DNA of 64,000 bases, from NCBI RefSeq assembly GCF_029910655.1, contig NZ_CP123897.1:5383547-5447546 (forward strand), written 5' to 3'. The notes below the pieces were generated by a model that saw only the letters and a list, made by a program, of their open reading frames with translations, did no database searches and had not been told where the DNA came from. Source of the DNA: Methylomonas sp. UP202 (GTDB lineage Bacteria; Pseudomonadota; Gammaproteobacteria; Methylococcales; Methylomonadaceae). Shown piece after piece: positions 26,097 through 35,062 of the stretch; the stretch's first letter is position 1, and every line of letters begins with the position of its first letter. The position numbers were made by a program, and so were the translations under genes.

Positions 26097-27329
26097 ATGA
26101 AAAAAACCTTTGTTTTTGCAATCGCGACGCTTTGGCTATTTAACGGCTGCGCCGAACAACCGTTGTCGACCGAATCGCCAACCTTGGCCGAAGCATCGCC
26201 CGCCGATCAGGCGCCGGCTTGCCCGGCGCCGACACCCCATCGCGCTTGCTCGGATACCGTCACGCCGACCTTCGACGCCGACGGCACGCTTTGGATCGTC
26301 TGGGCCAACGACAAGCACGTTTATTTACAATCCTCGACCGACAAAGGCCAGCACTTCTCCGAGCCATCGCGGGTCAATGCCGAACCGGAAGCCGTCGCCT
26401 CGCACGGCGAATATCGGCCTAAAATCAAAGCCGATCGACAAGGCAATTTATTCGTGACTTGGACTCAAAATCTGGAAAAACGCCATAGCGGGCACATTCG
26501 ATTTTCTCGTTCCAGCGATGGCGGGCAAAGTTTTAGCAAACCGGTCACGATCAACGACGATCCCAATATCACCGGCCACCGCTTCGACAGCCTTGCGGTT
26601 GGGCAAAATGGCGAAGTCTTCATCGCATGGCTGGACGCTCGCGATAAGGACAAGGCCAAAGCCGAAAATCGGCCCTTCGACGGCTCGGCGGTCTATTTCA
26701 CTTGGTCGCGGGACGGCGGACAAAGCTTTCAACCCAACCGGATACTGGCCCCTCACAGTTGCGAATGCTGCCGTCTGGGTACCGAGATCGACAGCGACAA
26801 TCTGCCGGTAGTCCTTTGGCGGCATGTTTTCGACGGCGGCATCCGCGATCACGCCATCGACAAATTCGTAGACTGGGACACGCCTGGCCCCGTCAAGCGC
26901 GTCGAAAACGCAAACTGGAAAATCGACGCCTGTCCTCACCACGGCCCGGCGCTGTCCATCGACGACGGCGCCTATCATGTGGTCTGGTTTAGCGGCACCG
27001 AATCCCGGCCGGGCCTGTTTTATACCCGCTCGATCAATCAGGGCCGAGACTTTTCCCCGCCGTATCCATTTGGCGCCGCCGGCGCCAAACACCCCCACGT
27101 GCTAGCCAAAGACCGACAAGTTTGGGTGGTTTGGTCCGAATTCGACGGCAATCGGAATATAGTGAGGCACCTGCACTCGGGCGATTCCGGCGAAAGCTGG
27201 TCGCCGGCAGAAACCTTGGCAACCACGACAGGCAAGGCCGATGACGCCTTTCTGATCGGAGACGACCGGGACGTGTATTTGTCCTGGCAAACGGATCGCG
27301 GCTACCGCTTCGTTCCGCTGACCCAGTAA
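26097..27329 (+). CDS. BNR-repeat (sialidase-fold) lipoprotein with Cys/His motifs
   Basis: 410 residues. Lipoprotein signal with Cys18 in LFNGC. The body is a beta-propeller of BNR/Asp-box repeats (SSTDKGQHFSEP, SRSSDGGQSFSKP, TWSRDGGQSFQP, THSGDSGESWSP-like). True sialidase catalytic residues are not evident. It has unusual metal-ligand-like motifs: Cys42 and Cys51 (CPAPTPHRAC), Cys222-Glu-Cys224-Cys225 (HSCECC) and Cys279-Pro-His-His (CPHHGP). Located 144 bp after the TonB-dependent receptor in the same direction. A substrate- or metal-binding surface partner of the receptor is a reasonable guess; annotation as exo-sialidase would probably be misleading. Confidence 0.8.
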   Translation: MKKTFVFAIATLWLFNGCAEQPLSTESPTLAEASPADQAPACPAPTPHRACSDTVTPTFDADGTLWIVWANDKHVYLQSSTDKGQHFSEPSRVNAEPEAVASHGEYRPKIKADRQGNLFVTWTQNLEKRHSGHIRFSRSSDGGQSFSKPVTINDDPNITGHRFDSLAVGQNGEVFIAWLDARDKDKAKAENRPFDGSAVYFTWSRDGGQSFQPNRILAPHSCECCRLGTEIDSDNLPVVLWRHVFDGGIRDHAIDKFVDWDTPGPVKRVENANWKIDACPHHGPALSIDDGAYHVVWFSGTESRPGLFYTRSINQGRDFSPPYPFGAAGAKHPHVLAKDRQVWVVWSEFDGNRNIVRHLHSGDSGESWSPAETLATTTGKADDAFLIGDDRDVYLSWQTDRGYRFVPLTQ

Positions 27330-27339
27330 ACAGCCGAAC

Positions 27340-28227
27340 TTATGCCGGCCTTTTTTTGGCGTTTTTTTCGATATATTCGATCATCAAGCCGGCGATGTCC
27401 TTAGCGCAGGTTTTTTCGATACCTTCCAGGCCCGGCGAGGAATTGACTTCCATCACCAACGGTCCGCGCTTGGAACGCAGCAAATCCACGCCGCAGACAT
27501 CCAAACCCATCACTTTCGCGGCGCCGACCGCGGTGGCGCGTTCTTGCGGCGTCAGCCGGACCACGCTGGCGCTGCCGCCGCGATGCAGATTGGAGCGGAA
27601 CTCGCCTTCGCGGCCTTGGCGTTTCATCGCCGCCACCACCTTTTCGCCGATGACAAAACAGCGAATGTCGCTGCCGGCCGCTTCCTGGATAAATTCCTGC
27701 ACCATGATGTTGGCGTTCAAACCCATGAAGGCTTGAATCACACTGTGCGCGGCGTTATGCGTTTCGGCCAGCACCACGCCGATGCCTTGCGAGCCTTCCA
27801 CCAATTTAATCACCAGCGGCGCGCCGCCGACTTCGGCGATCAGGTCTTCGATGTTGTCGGGATTGTGCGCGAACGCGGTAATCGGCAGATCGATACCTTT
27901 GCGGGCCAATAATTGGCTGGATGCCAGTTTGTCGCGGGAACGGCTGATCGCCGCCGAGTTATTCAACGTGAACGTGTTCATCACCTCGAACTGGCGCAAT
28001 ACCGCCGTGCCGTAAAAGGTGATCGACGCGCCGATGCGCGGAATCACCGCATCGTAACTCAACAAATCCTCGCCCATGTAATGGATAGACGGCTTCATCG
28101 AGGTGATGTTCATATAGCAATGGGTCGGGTCGAACACCCTGGCCTGATGTCCGCGCGCCGTGGCGGCCTCGACCAGACGCACGCTGGAATACAGAGTAGC
28201 GTCGCGGGACAGAATCGCAATTTTCAT
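27340..28227 (-). CDS. rimK: RimK-type ATP-grasp alpha-L-glutamate ligase
   Basis: 295 residues, close to E. coli RimK (300). ATP-grasp fold with [16 protein letters not shown], the [13 protein letters not shown] nucleotide-binding loop near residue 145 and the metal-binding [14 protein letters not shown] near residue 265. RimK adds glutamates to the C-terminus of ribosomal protein S6 and can form poly-alpha-glutamate. It follows mtnC by 15 bases on the same strand, so it may share the mtn transcript. It converges on the BNR lipoprotein with 10 bp between stops. Confidence 0.9.
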   Translation of the reverse strand: MKIAILSRDATLYSSVRLVEAATARGHQARVFDPTHCYMNITSMKPSIHYMGEDLLSYDAVIPRIGASITFYGTAVLRQFEVMNTFTLNNSAAISRSRDKLASSQLLARKGIDLPITAFAHNPDNIEDLIAEVGGAPLVIKLVEGSQGIGVVLAETHNAAHSVIQAFMGLNANIMVQEFIQEAAGSDIRCFVIGEKVVAAMKRQGREGEFRSNLHRGGSASVVRLTPQERATAVGAAKVMGLDVCGVDLLRSKRGPLVMEVNSSPGLEGIEKTCAKDIAGLMIEYIEKNAKKRPA

Positions 28228-28242
28228 GGCCGCCGGCCGTGG

Positions 28243-28917
28243 TTAGGGGTGAACCGCGTCGAAATCGGCGACTTGCGGATGCTCCGCATCGAGATTGGGT
28301 ACTTGCTCGCGCACCAGCCAGCGCGTCGCCATGCCGGCTTCGCGAGCCGCATCCAATTCTTCGCGTATGTCCGACAGGAATAAAATCCGATCGGCCGGGA
28401 AACCCAGCGCGGCGGCGATACGCCGGTAGGAATCGGCTTCGCGCTTGCCGCCGATATGAGTGTCGAAGTAGCCGGAAAACAGCGGCGTCAAATCGCCGAA
28501 ATCGCTATGGCCGAACAACAATTTTTGCGCCTGCACCGAGCCGGACGAGTACACGTACAGATGATAGCCCTGGGCATGCCAAGCCTTAAGATTGCGTACC
28601 GCATCCTCATAAATGTGACCGGTGAAATCGCCGTTGCGGTAGCCGTCCAGCCAGATCAGGCCTTGCAAGGATTTCAAAGGCGTAATCTTTTGATCGGCGT
28701 CTATCCAGGCTCTCAATTGTTCGACAATCGCGGCCCGATCCGGCGTCCCGCCCATCAATCGAGCGACATCGTCCAACAACGTCCGGACTTGCGGCTCGTC
28801 GGCGTGGCTGGCGACATAATCGGCCAAATGCGTCCGCGCGTAAGGAAACAACACATCCTTGACGAAGGACAGTGACGACGAAGTGCCTTCGATGTCGGTG
28901 ACGATGGCTTCGATCAT
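28243..28917 (-). CDS. mtnC: Enolase-phosphatase E1 of methionine salvage
   Basis: 224 residues from the ATG at 28917, which overlaps the mtnD stop (ATGA). HAD-superfamily hydrolase with motif I DIEGTSSS, motif II YSSGSVQAQ near residue 120 and motif III/IV GGKREADSY ... FLSDIREEL. It enolises and dephosphorylates 2,3-diketo-5-methylthiopentyl-1-phosphate to give the acireductone used by MtnD. A longer frame to 29097 is just an overlap with mtnD. Confidence 0.95.
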   Translation of the reverse strand: MIEAIVTDIEGTSSSLSFVKDVLFPYARTHLADYVASHADEPQVRTLLDDVARLMGGTPDRAAIVEQLRAWIDADQKITPLKSLQGLIWLDGYRNGDFTGHIYEDAVRNLKAWHAQGYHLYVYSSGSVQAQKLLFGHSDFGDLTPLFSGYFDTHIGGKREADSYRRIAAALGFPADRILFLSDIREELDAAREAGMATRWLVREQVPNLDAEHPQVADFDAVHP

Positions 28918-29471
28918 AGCGTGGTCAGGTATTGATCCAGGGTCGGAAAGCGCTCGGCAATGCGGTCGCCGGTAAACTCGGCCACCCAACCGTCCTCGGT
29001 CGTGAACAGGCGGATGCATTTGAAATGGGGATGCTCGCCCATATCGAACCAATGCCGGGTGTTGGCCGGCACGCTGATCAAATCGCCTCGCTCGCACAAC
29101 ACCGCGTGGACTTGGTCCTCGACATGCAGATAAAACAAACCCTTACCCTCGACGAAAAACCGCACCTCGAAATCGCTGTGGGTGTGCTCGGATAAAAACT
29201 TCTGCCGCAAAGCCTCCTTGTTCGGATGCTCGGCGTTCAGACTGATCACGTCCACCGACTGAAAACCGTATTGCCGTTTCAGTTGGTTGATCGAAGCTTG
29301 GTAAGCGCTTAAAACCGTGTCGCTATCGGCATCGGCGCCGAACGCTTGCTCGGCTTGCCAGCGCTCGAATTGCACGCCTAAATCGCGCAAACGATCGGCG
29401 ATGTCGGCAAACTCGCGGAAGCTGCGGCCTTGATCGGGTTGGCCGGCGGGAAAAATCGTTAAAGCGCTCAT
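28914..29471 (-). CDS. mtnD: Acireductone dioxygenase
   Basis: 185 residues, cupin fold. Metal ligands are visible in HTHSDFEVRFF (HxH...E, about residues 95-105) and the later His in NTRHWFDMG. Depending on the metal, Fe gives the keto-acid of the methionine salvage route and Ni gives an off-pathway product. Gene order mtnB-mtnD-mtnC with 4-base overlaps on both sides shows a tightly coupled operon. mtnA and mtnP are not in the window. Confidence 0.96.
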   Translation of the reverse strand: MSALTIFPAGQPDQGRSFREFADIADRLRDLGVQFERWQAEQAFGADADSDTVLSAYQASINQLKRQYGFQSVDVISLNAEHPNKEALRQKFLSEHTHSDFEVRFFVEGKGLFYLHVEDQVHAVLCERGDLISVPANTRHWFDMGEHPHFKCIRLFTTEDGWVAEFTGDRIAERFPTLDQYLTTL

Positions 29472-30091
29472 AAGCGTGTTACTCCATGTAGGCGAATTTC
29501 AATATCGAATAAAAACTCCAGGGCTTCCAAATGGCGCAAGGCATCGTCCACCGACGCGCCCCACGTGTAAAACCCGTGGCCGGCGATGATGTAGCCGTGG
29601 ACATCGTCGTGGGCATCCATATAAGCCTCGACCCTGGCCGCCAAGCGCGGAATATCCTGATCGTTGGCGAAAATCGGCACGACGATCCGGGTTTCGTGGG
29701 TGGCGATGCCGGGCAGGGCCTTCAACAATTCGTAGTCTTCCAGCACGATTTCGTGTTGAAACAGGCGCGCCGTCAGCGTGGCGTTGACCGAATGCGGATG
29801 CAACACCGCTTGCACTTGCGGAAAACGTTGGTAAATCGAGGTATGCAGCAAGGTCTCCGCCGACGGCTTCTTACCGTCCAGCGACTGGCCGCGACTGTCG
29901 ATCAACATGATGTCGTCCGGTTCCAGCCGGCCCTTGTGGCGGCCGGACACGGTGATCGCGATATTGCCGTCGGAAAGTCTGGCCGAAAAATTGCCGCTGG
30001 TCGCCGGCACCCAGCCCTTGCTGTCGATGAAACGGCCGGCGGCAATCAATTGCTCCGCCTTCCGGAAAAATTCGTCGGTCTTGGATGTCAT
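29468..30091 (-). CDS. mtnB: Methylthioribulose-1-phosphate dehydratase
   Basis: 207 residues from the ATG at 30091; upstream codons run into the RNase P RNA gene. Class II aldolase/adducin fold with the zinc-binding His residues in LHPHSVNATL and the C-terminal AGHGFYTWG. It removes water from methylthioribulose-1-phosphate, the step before MtnC. First gene of mtnBDC-(rimK), directly downstream of rnpB on the same strand. Confidence 0.94.
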   Translation of the reverse strand: MTSKTDEFFRKAEQLIAAGRFIDSKGWVPATSGNFSARLSDGNIAITVSGRHKGRLEPDDIMLIDSRGQSLDGKKPSAETLLHTSIYQRFPQVQAVLHPHSVNATLTARLFQHEIVLEDYELLKALPGIATHETRIVVPIFANDQDIPRLAARVEAYMDAHDDVHGYIIAGHGFYTWGASVDDALRHLEALEFLFDIEIRLHGVTRL

Positions 30092-30120
30092 GGAATATTT
30101 TGCGGATTGCAAAAGAAGGG

Positions 30121-30470
30121 AAAGAGTTGGCCTGTAAGCCGGGTTCTGTCGTGAACAGCCATTCATCTAGGCGCTTGATCACCCAAGCGCTCAAGCAATC
30201 TACCCAGGAACAGCGCGGGCCACGCCAATGCTCCTCTATTTGATCTTGCTCCGGGTGGGGTTTACCCTGCCACACCTGTTACCAGTTGCGCGGTGCGCTC
30301 TTACCGCACCATTTCACCCTTACCGGGTTCGATTCGAACCAGGCGGTATATTTTCTGCGGCACTTTCCGTAGGCTCGCGCCTCCCAGGCATTACCTGGCA
30401 CCCTGCCCTATGGAGCCCGGACTTTCCTCCCTCTCGCTTACGCGAAACGGCGACTGTTCGGCCAACTCTG
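30121..30470 (-). ncRNA. rnpB: RNase P RNA (bacterial type A)
   Basis: The minus strand carries the hallmark RNase P RNA blocks in order: GAGGAAAGTCCGGGCTCC near the 5' end, CAGGGTGCCAGGTAATGCC, GTAAGGGTGAAATGGTGCGG, ACCCGGAGCAAGATC, and ACAGAACCCGGCTTACAG near the 3' end. The ends pair as helix P1: GAGTTGGCC at the 5' side (30460-30468) with GGCCAACTC at the 3' side (30124-30132). About 350 nt, a normal size. The RNA is the catalytic subunit that trims tRNA 5' leaders. Confidence 0.97.
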
Positions 30471-30476
30471 GCGGCG

Positions 30477-30482
30477 ATTATA
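30477..30482 (-). promoter_or_regulatory. -10 element of rnpB
   Basis: TATAAT on the minus strand, ending 7 bases before the predicted RNA 5' end, as expected for a sigma-70 promoter. No good -35 hexamer is seen at 17 bp. Confidence 0.65.
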
Positions 30483-30688
30483 CAGACAAAGCCAAAAAAT
30501 TGGGCGGGACGAACGCGAAAGGTCGCCAAAGCGCAACCTACCCACTCGGCAATCCGCACGGCGGCATCGCTGTCGCCTGCTAGATTCGAACGGACGCCGG
30601 CTTCCGAGCACCCAAGACGGAGAAACTTGCGCGCATGGTTTTTTGCGTTGCAGGCAAAACGATCAGAATCTAGCGCTTGCCACTCGAA

Positions 30689-31185
30689 TCCCTTCGGCTC
30701 CGCTCAGGGAACGCGGGGCGTGTTCCCTGAGCGCCTCAGCGCCGCACGTGCCCGAAAGCCGGAGTCCGTTCCCTGAGCAGAGCCGAAGGGAACAACGGCT
30801 AATTTCCCCCGAGCAGCTCACGCGTTCCCAAACATCCGGAACATTCCCCGCGCAACTGGAGTGCGCTCCCTGAGCGGAGCCGAAGGGAACAACGGCTAAT
30901 TTCCCCCCAAGCGGCTCACGCGTTCCCAACCATCCGAAACATTCCTCACGCAGCCGGAGTCCGTTCCCTGAGCGGAGCCGAAGGGAACAACGGCTAATTT
31001 CCCCCGAGCAGCTCACGCGTTCCCAACCATCCGAAACATTCCTCGCGCAGCCGGAGTCCGTTCCCTGAGCGGAGCCGAAGGGAACAACGGCTAATTTCCC
31101 CCGAGCAGCTCACGCGTTCCCAACCATCCGAAACATTCCCCGCGCAGCCGGAGTCCGTTCCCTGAGCGGAGCCGAAGGGAACATC
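30689..31185. repeat. Tandem array of a ~97-bp repeat
   Basis: Four full units of 97-98 bp start at 30761, 30858, 30956 and 31053, with a partial fifth at 31150-31185. Units 3 and 4 are nearly identical; units 1 and 2 differ by several bases. Each begins GGAGTCCGTTCCCTGAGCGG and holds an inverted repeat TTCCCT...AGGGAA. A copy of this core in inverted orientation lies just upstream at 30689-30713. Open frames across the array are repeats of repeats and not believable genes. The 760-bp stretch between rnpB and the next gene (30471-31232) holds nothing else I can recognise. Confidence 0.9.
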
Positions 31186-31232
31186 AGTAACGAGCCCCCC
31201 AAGCGCCAGCAACAAAGCCGGCAAATCGCGGT

Positions 31233-31727
31233 CTATTCGGTCGGTGTGGCGTGGTGCTGGCTGTGCTCCGGCAACGCCGCACTACCGTGCTCGGCGATCT
31301 GCGCGTCGAACCAATGGTGTAAGGCTGTCAGTAGCGGCGCGTATTCGGTCGAGAAATGGATTTGGCCGCCGTCGGGCAATCGCTTAAAGTCGTAACGAAT
31401 CTCGCCGGGCTGGGCCGCTTTCATCTGCGCCAAACCGGGCATGTCCGGGCCGTGATAGCGTTCCGTCGACGAAAAGTCGCCTTTCTGGAATTCGGCGGCG
31501 GTTTGCCGCAAATAGTCTTGTATCCGCCGAACCTGCTCGGCGTTGCTCGCCGATTTCGCCACGATATGCAGGATGCCGCCGTGGACGGTTTTGGAGAAAG
31601 ACTCCGAGGCCTGAGCCCTGTCATAAGACACCAATGGACTATGCGCCGCCGACGGCGGCTCGGCCGCTGGTTTCGCTGCCGCCCCGCCCGCGAACAGGGC
31701 AACGATCAATAATAGGATGGTTTTCAT
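31233..31727 (-). CDS. Small exported protein, unknown function
   Basis: 164 residues from the ATG at 31727, which has a very strong ribosome site (AAGGGGGAGG). A Sec signal peptide (MKTILLLIVALFAGGAAAKPA) gives a soluble periplasmic protein of about 145 residues. The middle is helical (NAEQVRRIQDYLRQTAAEFQ) and contains a segment GGILHIVAKS; the tail ends in EHSQHHATPTE. No family motif recognised. It stands alone between the repeat array and the TPR gene. Confidence 0.75.
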   Translation of the reverse strand: MKTILLLIVALFAGGAAAKPAAEPPSAAHSPLVSYDRAQASESFSKTVHGGILHIVAKSASNAEQVRRIQDYLRQTAAEFQKGDFSSTERYHGPDMPGLAQMKAAQPGEIRYDFKRLPDGGQIHFSTEYAPLLTALHHWFDAQIAEHGSAALPEHSQHHATPTE

Positions 31728-31881
31728 GGCCTCCCCCTTGTCGATTCGACATTGCGAACGTTTAAAACAAGAAGACCCGGACTGGCGGCGGTAGTTCAGC
31801 AAGCGAAGGGGTAAAGCGAAGCGCTATCAGAGTGCGGGAGCCATTAACGGGCGGATTTCATCGAGACGAGTTGCTTGCGAC

Positions 31882-34026
31882 TTAACCCATCAGCGGCGCG
31901 GGCAAGGGTTGATAGCGATCCAACAAATCCTTGAGCCAGTCGGCGCCGACAGCCGATGCCGGCGGGTCCTCAGCCTTCAAAGCCTCCCAACGTTTGGCTA
32001 GATAAGTCCGCCAACTTTCATCCTTTTCCGCTGACTGGCGTTCCGCATCCAACCAAGCTTGCAGCGCTTGCTTGGCTTGCTCGCGCCGAGCGGGAGGGGC
32101 GTCAGATTGCAAGGTTTGCAGATATTGCCACAGCCGGATTTCCAGCGGAAACTCCCGTTGCGCGCTGTCGTCGCAATTCGCCAGCACCGCGTCATCCCAT
32201 AGGCCATTGACCACGGCGAGGCGCAAGGCTTGCGGCAACGGCAACACCCGGTCGCCGGCAAGGGCTTGATCGGCGCCGTTGCCGGCAGTTTTCGCACTTA
32301 CCCAGTGTTGGATGGATTCGGCAAACGCCAGCCACGCAGCTTCATTTTCGGTCGTTGCCGCCTGCGTTTCAGGCGCCGACTCCGCGTCGTCTTCGAAGTC
32401 TATCCACTGCCCTTGTTCCGCCAACTGCCGGCGATGTAGCAGATTTTGCAGATAGCCCTCGGCATTCGGATTCCCCGGATATTTTTGAGCAAAGCGCTGC
32501 AAGTGCTCAATGGCGGTTGGCAAATCGCCGGCTTGATTGCGGCGGGCGTAGGCGGTGGCCAGCAACACGGCGCAGGCTTGATCGCTAGGCTCGATTCGCA
32601 AGCCCCGCTGCGCGTAGTCCAACGCGGCGGTCCAGTCCTGGTCGCGTATCGCTAATTGGGCCAATGTGGCATAGGCGTGCAGATTGTCCGGGTCGAGTTG
32701 CAACACCTGTTGCAACAAACGCAGGGCTTGCGTCCTGTCGTCGGCATTAGCGGAGGCGGCCAGCAAGCGCGCCAACTCTACCCGACAAGGTGCCTGATCG
32801 GGAAAGCGCCGGGTCATTTCCCACAACACCCACTGCGCCCGTTGCGGCTGACCGGCTTGGCGCAAGGCCAGTTCCCAGAGCATCCACAGCCGGGGATTGT
32901 CGGCGTCAATTTGCACAGCTAGATGAATCCACTGCATCATGCGGCCCTGGATTTCCGGGTCGCGTAGCTGATAGTTATCCAAAAAAGCGCGGGCGCATCG
33001 ATCCAAGGTTCGTACGAAATAATAGCCGTCGCCGGATTTATGTAGATAAGCTTCGTGCTCGGCAAGTAAGGGCCTCACCACGTCCCAGGCCTGCTTGGAG
33101 TTGAGCGACTTTTTAATATCGCTAACCGCTTGATTGGCAACACTTAACGATCCGGGCGGTTCTAGCCGGTACGCTTGCTTGGCCGGCGTTGCGGCCCGCG
33201 CCTGTGCGGAAAACCCGACCAAGCACAATATCGACGAGGCCTTGTCTTCGCCCAACGGCGTCAGCAATTCCAGTAAAAACGCCCGATAGCGGTCGGCGCT
33301 CAGGCTGGGATTGCGCGCCATCACCGCGCGTAGCGACTGCGCCAGTTCTTGTTGCGCCGGCGCTCCCCAGCTTTTGCGGCGCTGGTAACGGTTGATCAGC
33401 GCTTGCACTTGCAGGCGCAAATTGCGCAGGCTGTCTTGTTCCGACAACGGCAATCTGGCCAAGGCCAGCAAACCCAAATGCAAATAACGTAGCGAACGCA
33501 AGCGTCCGGCTTCGACGACGAAGGATTGCCAGAAAAACTGCAAATCGTCGTCGCCTTGCTGAACGGCCAGCACTTGCCAGTAATAGAACTCCGGGTCGCG
33601 GTAGGCGGACAGGGTCAGTTTAGCCAGCCATTGCAGCCACCACGCCCGTTCAGATTTCAACGCTGCCTGGGTTTGCGGCAGCCGAAAATACAACGGCCAT
33701 TGCAAGGCTTCGGAGACTTGAGCGGAGTAAGCCGACAATTTGCGCGGCTGCGGCAGCTCCGTTTGCCGCTGCGTCGTCAGCCAAGCGGCCAAACCGGCAT
33801 CCAGTAGTGCGGGTAAATCACCGGTCGTGTCTTCGACCGATACCCCCTCCGGCTCGCCCAGCAACGTGCCGGAGACATGGCGGCTGTCACGCGGCAACAC
33901 CGCCAGCAAAAACTCGTAGGGCTGAACTCGTTCGAACGGTGCGACCTCCGCCGCGCCGCGCAGCAAATCATTAACCGCTTGCTCGGGCGTCCGCCTCAGT
34001 TGATCGGCCCAGGTTTGCCAACTCAT
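31882..34026 (-). CDS. TPR-repeat protein, unknown function
   Basis: 714 residues, no signal peptide or membrane segment, probably cytoplasmic. The N-terminal 330 residues are a unique, Trp/Leu-rich helical domain (WAWWLQWLAKLTL-type segments). From about residue 370 tetratricopeptide repeats follow (AVQIDADNPRLWMLWELAL, LQLDPDNLHAYATLAQLAI, LRIEPSDQACAVLLATAYA), then an acidic linker and a helical C-terminus. Its ATG overlaps the stop of the upstream gene by 4 bases, so the two are translated together and their products probably interact. Function unknown. Confidence 0.8.
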   Translation of the reverse strand: MSWQTWADQLRRTPEQAVNDLLRGAAEVAPFERVQPYEFLLAVLPRDSRHVSGTLLGEPEGVSVEDTTGDLPALLDAGLAAWLTTQRQTELPQPRKLSAYSAQVSEALQWPLYFRLPQTQAALKSERAWWLQWLAKLTLSAYRDPEFYYWQVLAVQQGDDDLQFFWQSFVVEAGRLRSLRYLHLGLLALARLPLSEQDSLRNLRLQVQALINRYQRRKSWGAPAQQELAQSLRAVMARNPSLSADRYRAFLLELLTPLGEDKASSILCLVGFSAQARAATPAKQAYRLEPPGSLSVANQAVSDIKKSLNSKQAWDVVRPLLAEHEAYLHKSGDGYYFVRTLDRCARAFLDNYQLRDPEIQGRMMQWIHLAVQIDADNPRLWMLWELALRQAGQPQRAQWVLWEMTRRFPDQAPCRVELARLLAASANADDRTQALRLLQQVLQLDPDNLHAYATLAQLAIRDQDWTAALDYAQRGLRIEPSDQACAVLLATAYARRNQAGDLPTAIEHLQRFAQKYPGNPNAEGYLQNLLHRRQLAEQGQWIDFEDDAESAPETQAATTENEAAWLAFAESIQHWVSAKTAGNGADQALAGDRVLPLPQALRLAVVNGLWDDAVLANCDDSAQREFPLEIRLWQYLQTLQSDAPPARREQAKQALQAWLDAERQSAEKDESWRTYLAKRWEALKAEDPPASAVGADWLKDLLDRYQPLPAPLMG

Positions 34027-35024
34027 GCCAGCACCTCGCCAAAATTTTCGCAGCCGGGCAGGCTTTGCAAGCCCTGGATATGGCGGTTACGCGCTTGCAG
34101 GTAATTAGACCCGCTTTGCAACGCGTGCGGCTTGGAGATAAAGCCCAGGGCCTTGATGTGCTTGGCTTGGTAATCGATGGGAAAGGTCAGCAGTTCCGGG
34201 GTAAAGGCGTCCGGTATCCGGTCGTTGCTTAAATCCAGGGTATAGCCGTAGCTTTGGTTGCCTGCTTGCAGGGGCGCGGGAATAAACGCGGCGGACATTT
34301 CCGCATCCAGTACCGTCGGACGAGTAAAACTGGCGACCGCGCCTTTCCTCGCCGCTAGAGTCCGCACTTGACGCACTTCGTCCACCTGATAACACATCAA
34401 GGCCACCGCCAAGGGTTTGCCGGCGGTGCTAGGCCAATGGGTTAAACCCAGCCGGTCGCGCAGGATGTGAGGCCAATCGGCTTTGATCAGTTTATCCAGG
34501 TTGCCGCCTTCGAAATCGTTCAAAAAAGTGGCGAACAACGGGCGCATTTGGGTGCGTTTATCGTTCCAAAGCCGCACGAATTCGCTACGCAATAATTCGG
34601 CATCCTCGGGCAAATCGCTTTTCCCTAAGTCTTTCCGTGAGTTGTAAAAGCGTTGCCAAAAGGCTTGAGCGGTAGCGGACAGCAATGGGTCGTCGAATAG
34701 ATAACCGATGGATTCCAACCGCAATAAATAGGTGTTGTCCAATGATTCGTTCAAGTGCGCCGGATCGTTTATAGCCATAAAAGTTTCGGCGCTTCTGGGT
34801 AAATCCCTGGCAACCTGAACGGACGTTGCCAAATAGCTTTTATGCTCCGCCTTCCAATCCGGATGAGTCGCTACATCGCCGACGTACTCGTTGTAATCTT
34901 GGGCGCGCCGATCCGAAACGGCCTGCTCCCAGCGAAAATTGGCGGCTTCGCAACGCGCCAAATCGCCGGATTTTGCGGAAATATCGTCGGCGGCAAGGGA
35001 TTCAAGTGAAGGACTGAGGTTCAT
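34023..35024 (-). CDS. Unknown protein coupled to the TPR gene
   Basis: 333 residues from the ATG at 35024, which has AGGA close by; the frame extends to 35093 but the extra part overlaps an intergenic repeat. No signal peptide or transmembrane helix. Seen: a charged N-terminal half with WEQAVSDRRAQDYNEYVGD and an AFWQRFYNSRKDLG segment, and a C-terminal half with predicted strands (GYTLDLSNDRIPDAF). I do not recognise the family. Overlap with the TPR gene (ATGA) and shared direction make a two-gene unit. Confidence 0.72.
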   Translation of the reverse strand: MNLSPSLESLAADDISAKSGDLARCEAANFRWEQAVSDRRAQDYNEYVGDVATHPDWKAEHKSYLATSVQVARDLPRSAETFMAINDPAHLNESLDNTYLLRLESIGYLFDDPLLSATAQAFWQRFYNSRKDLGKSDLPEDAELLRSEFVRLWNDKRTQMRPLFATFLNDFEGGNLDKLIKADWPHILRDRLGLTHWPSTAGKPLAVALMCYQVDEVRQVRTLAARKGAVASFTRPTVLDAEMSAAFIPAPLQAGNQSYGYTLDLSNDRIPDAFTPELLTFPIDYQAKHIKALGFISKPHALQSGSNYLQARNRHIQGLQSLPGCENFGEVLA

Positions 35025-35062
35025 GTTCCTAAGAGTAAAAATTTTTGCCGTTGTCTCAGGCA

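Noticed and set aside
26097-27329. Calling the BNR protein a sialidase
   Set aside because: Only Asp-box repeats support it; the catalytic Arg triad, Tyr and Glu are not evident and no sialic-acid genes are near.
30320-30350. tRNA-like GGTTCGATTCGAACC segment
   Set aside because: It falls inside the RNase P RNA; no acceptor or anticodon stems can be drawn.
30689-31224. Repeat array as a CRISPR or as coding sequence
   Set aside because: Units of about 97 bp are contiguous with no unique spacers, no cas genes are near, and the open frames across it only reflect the repetition.
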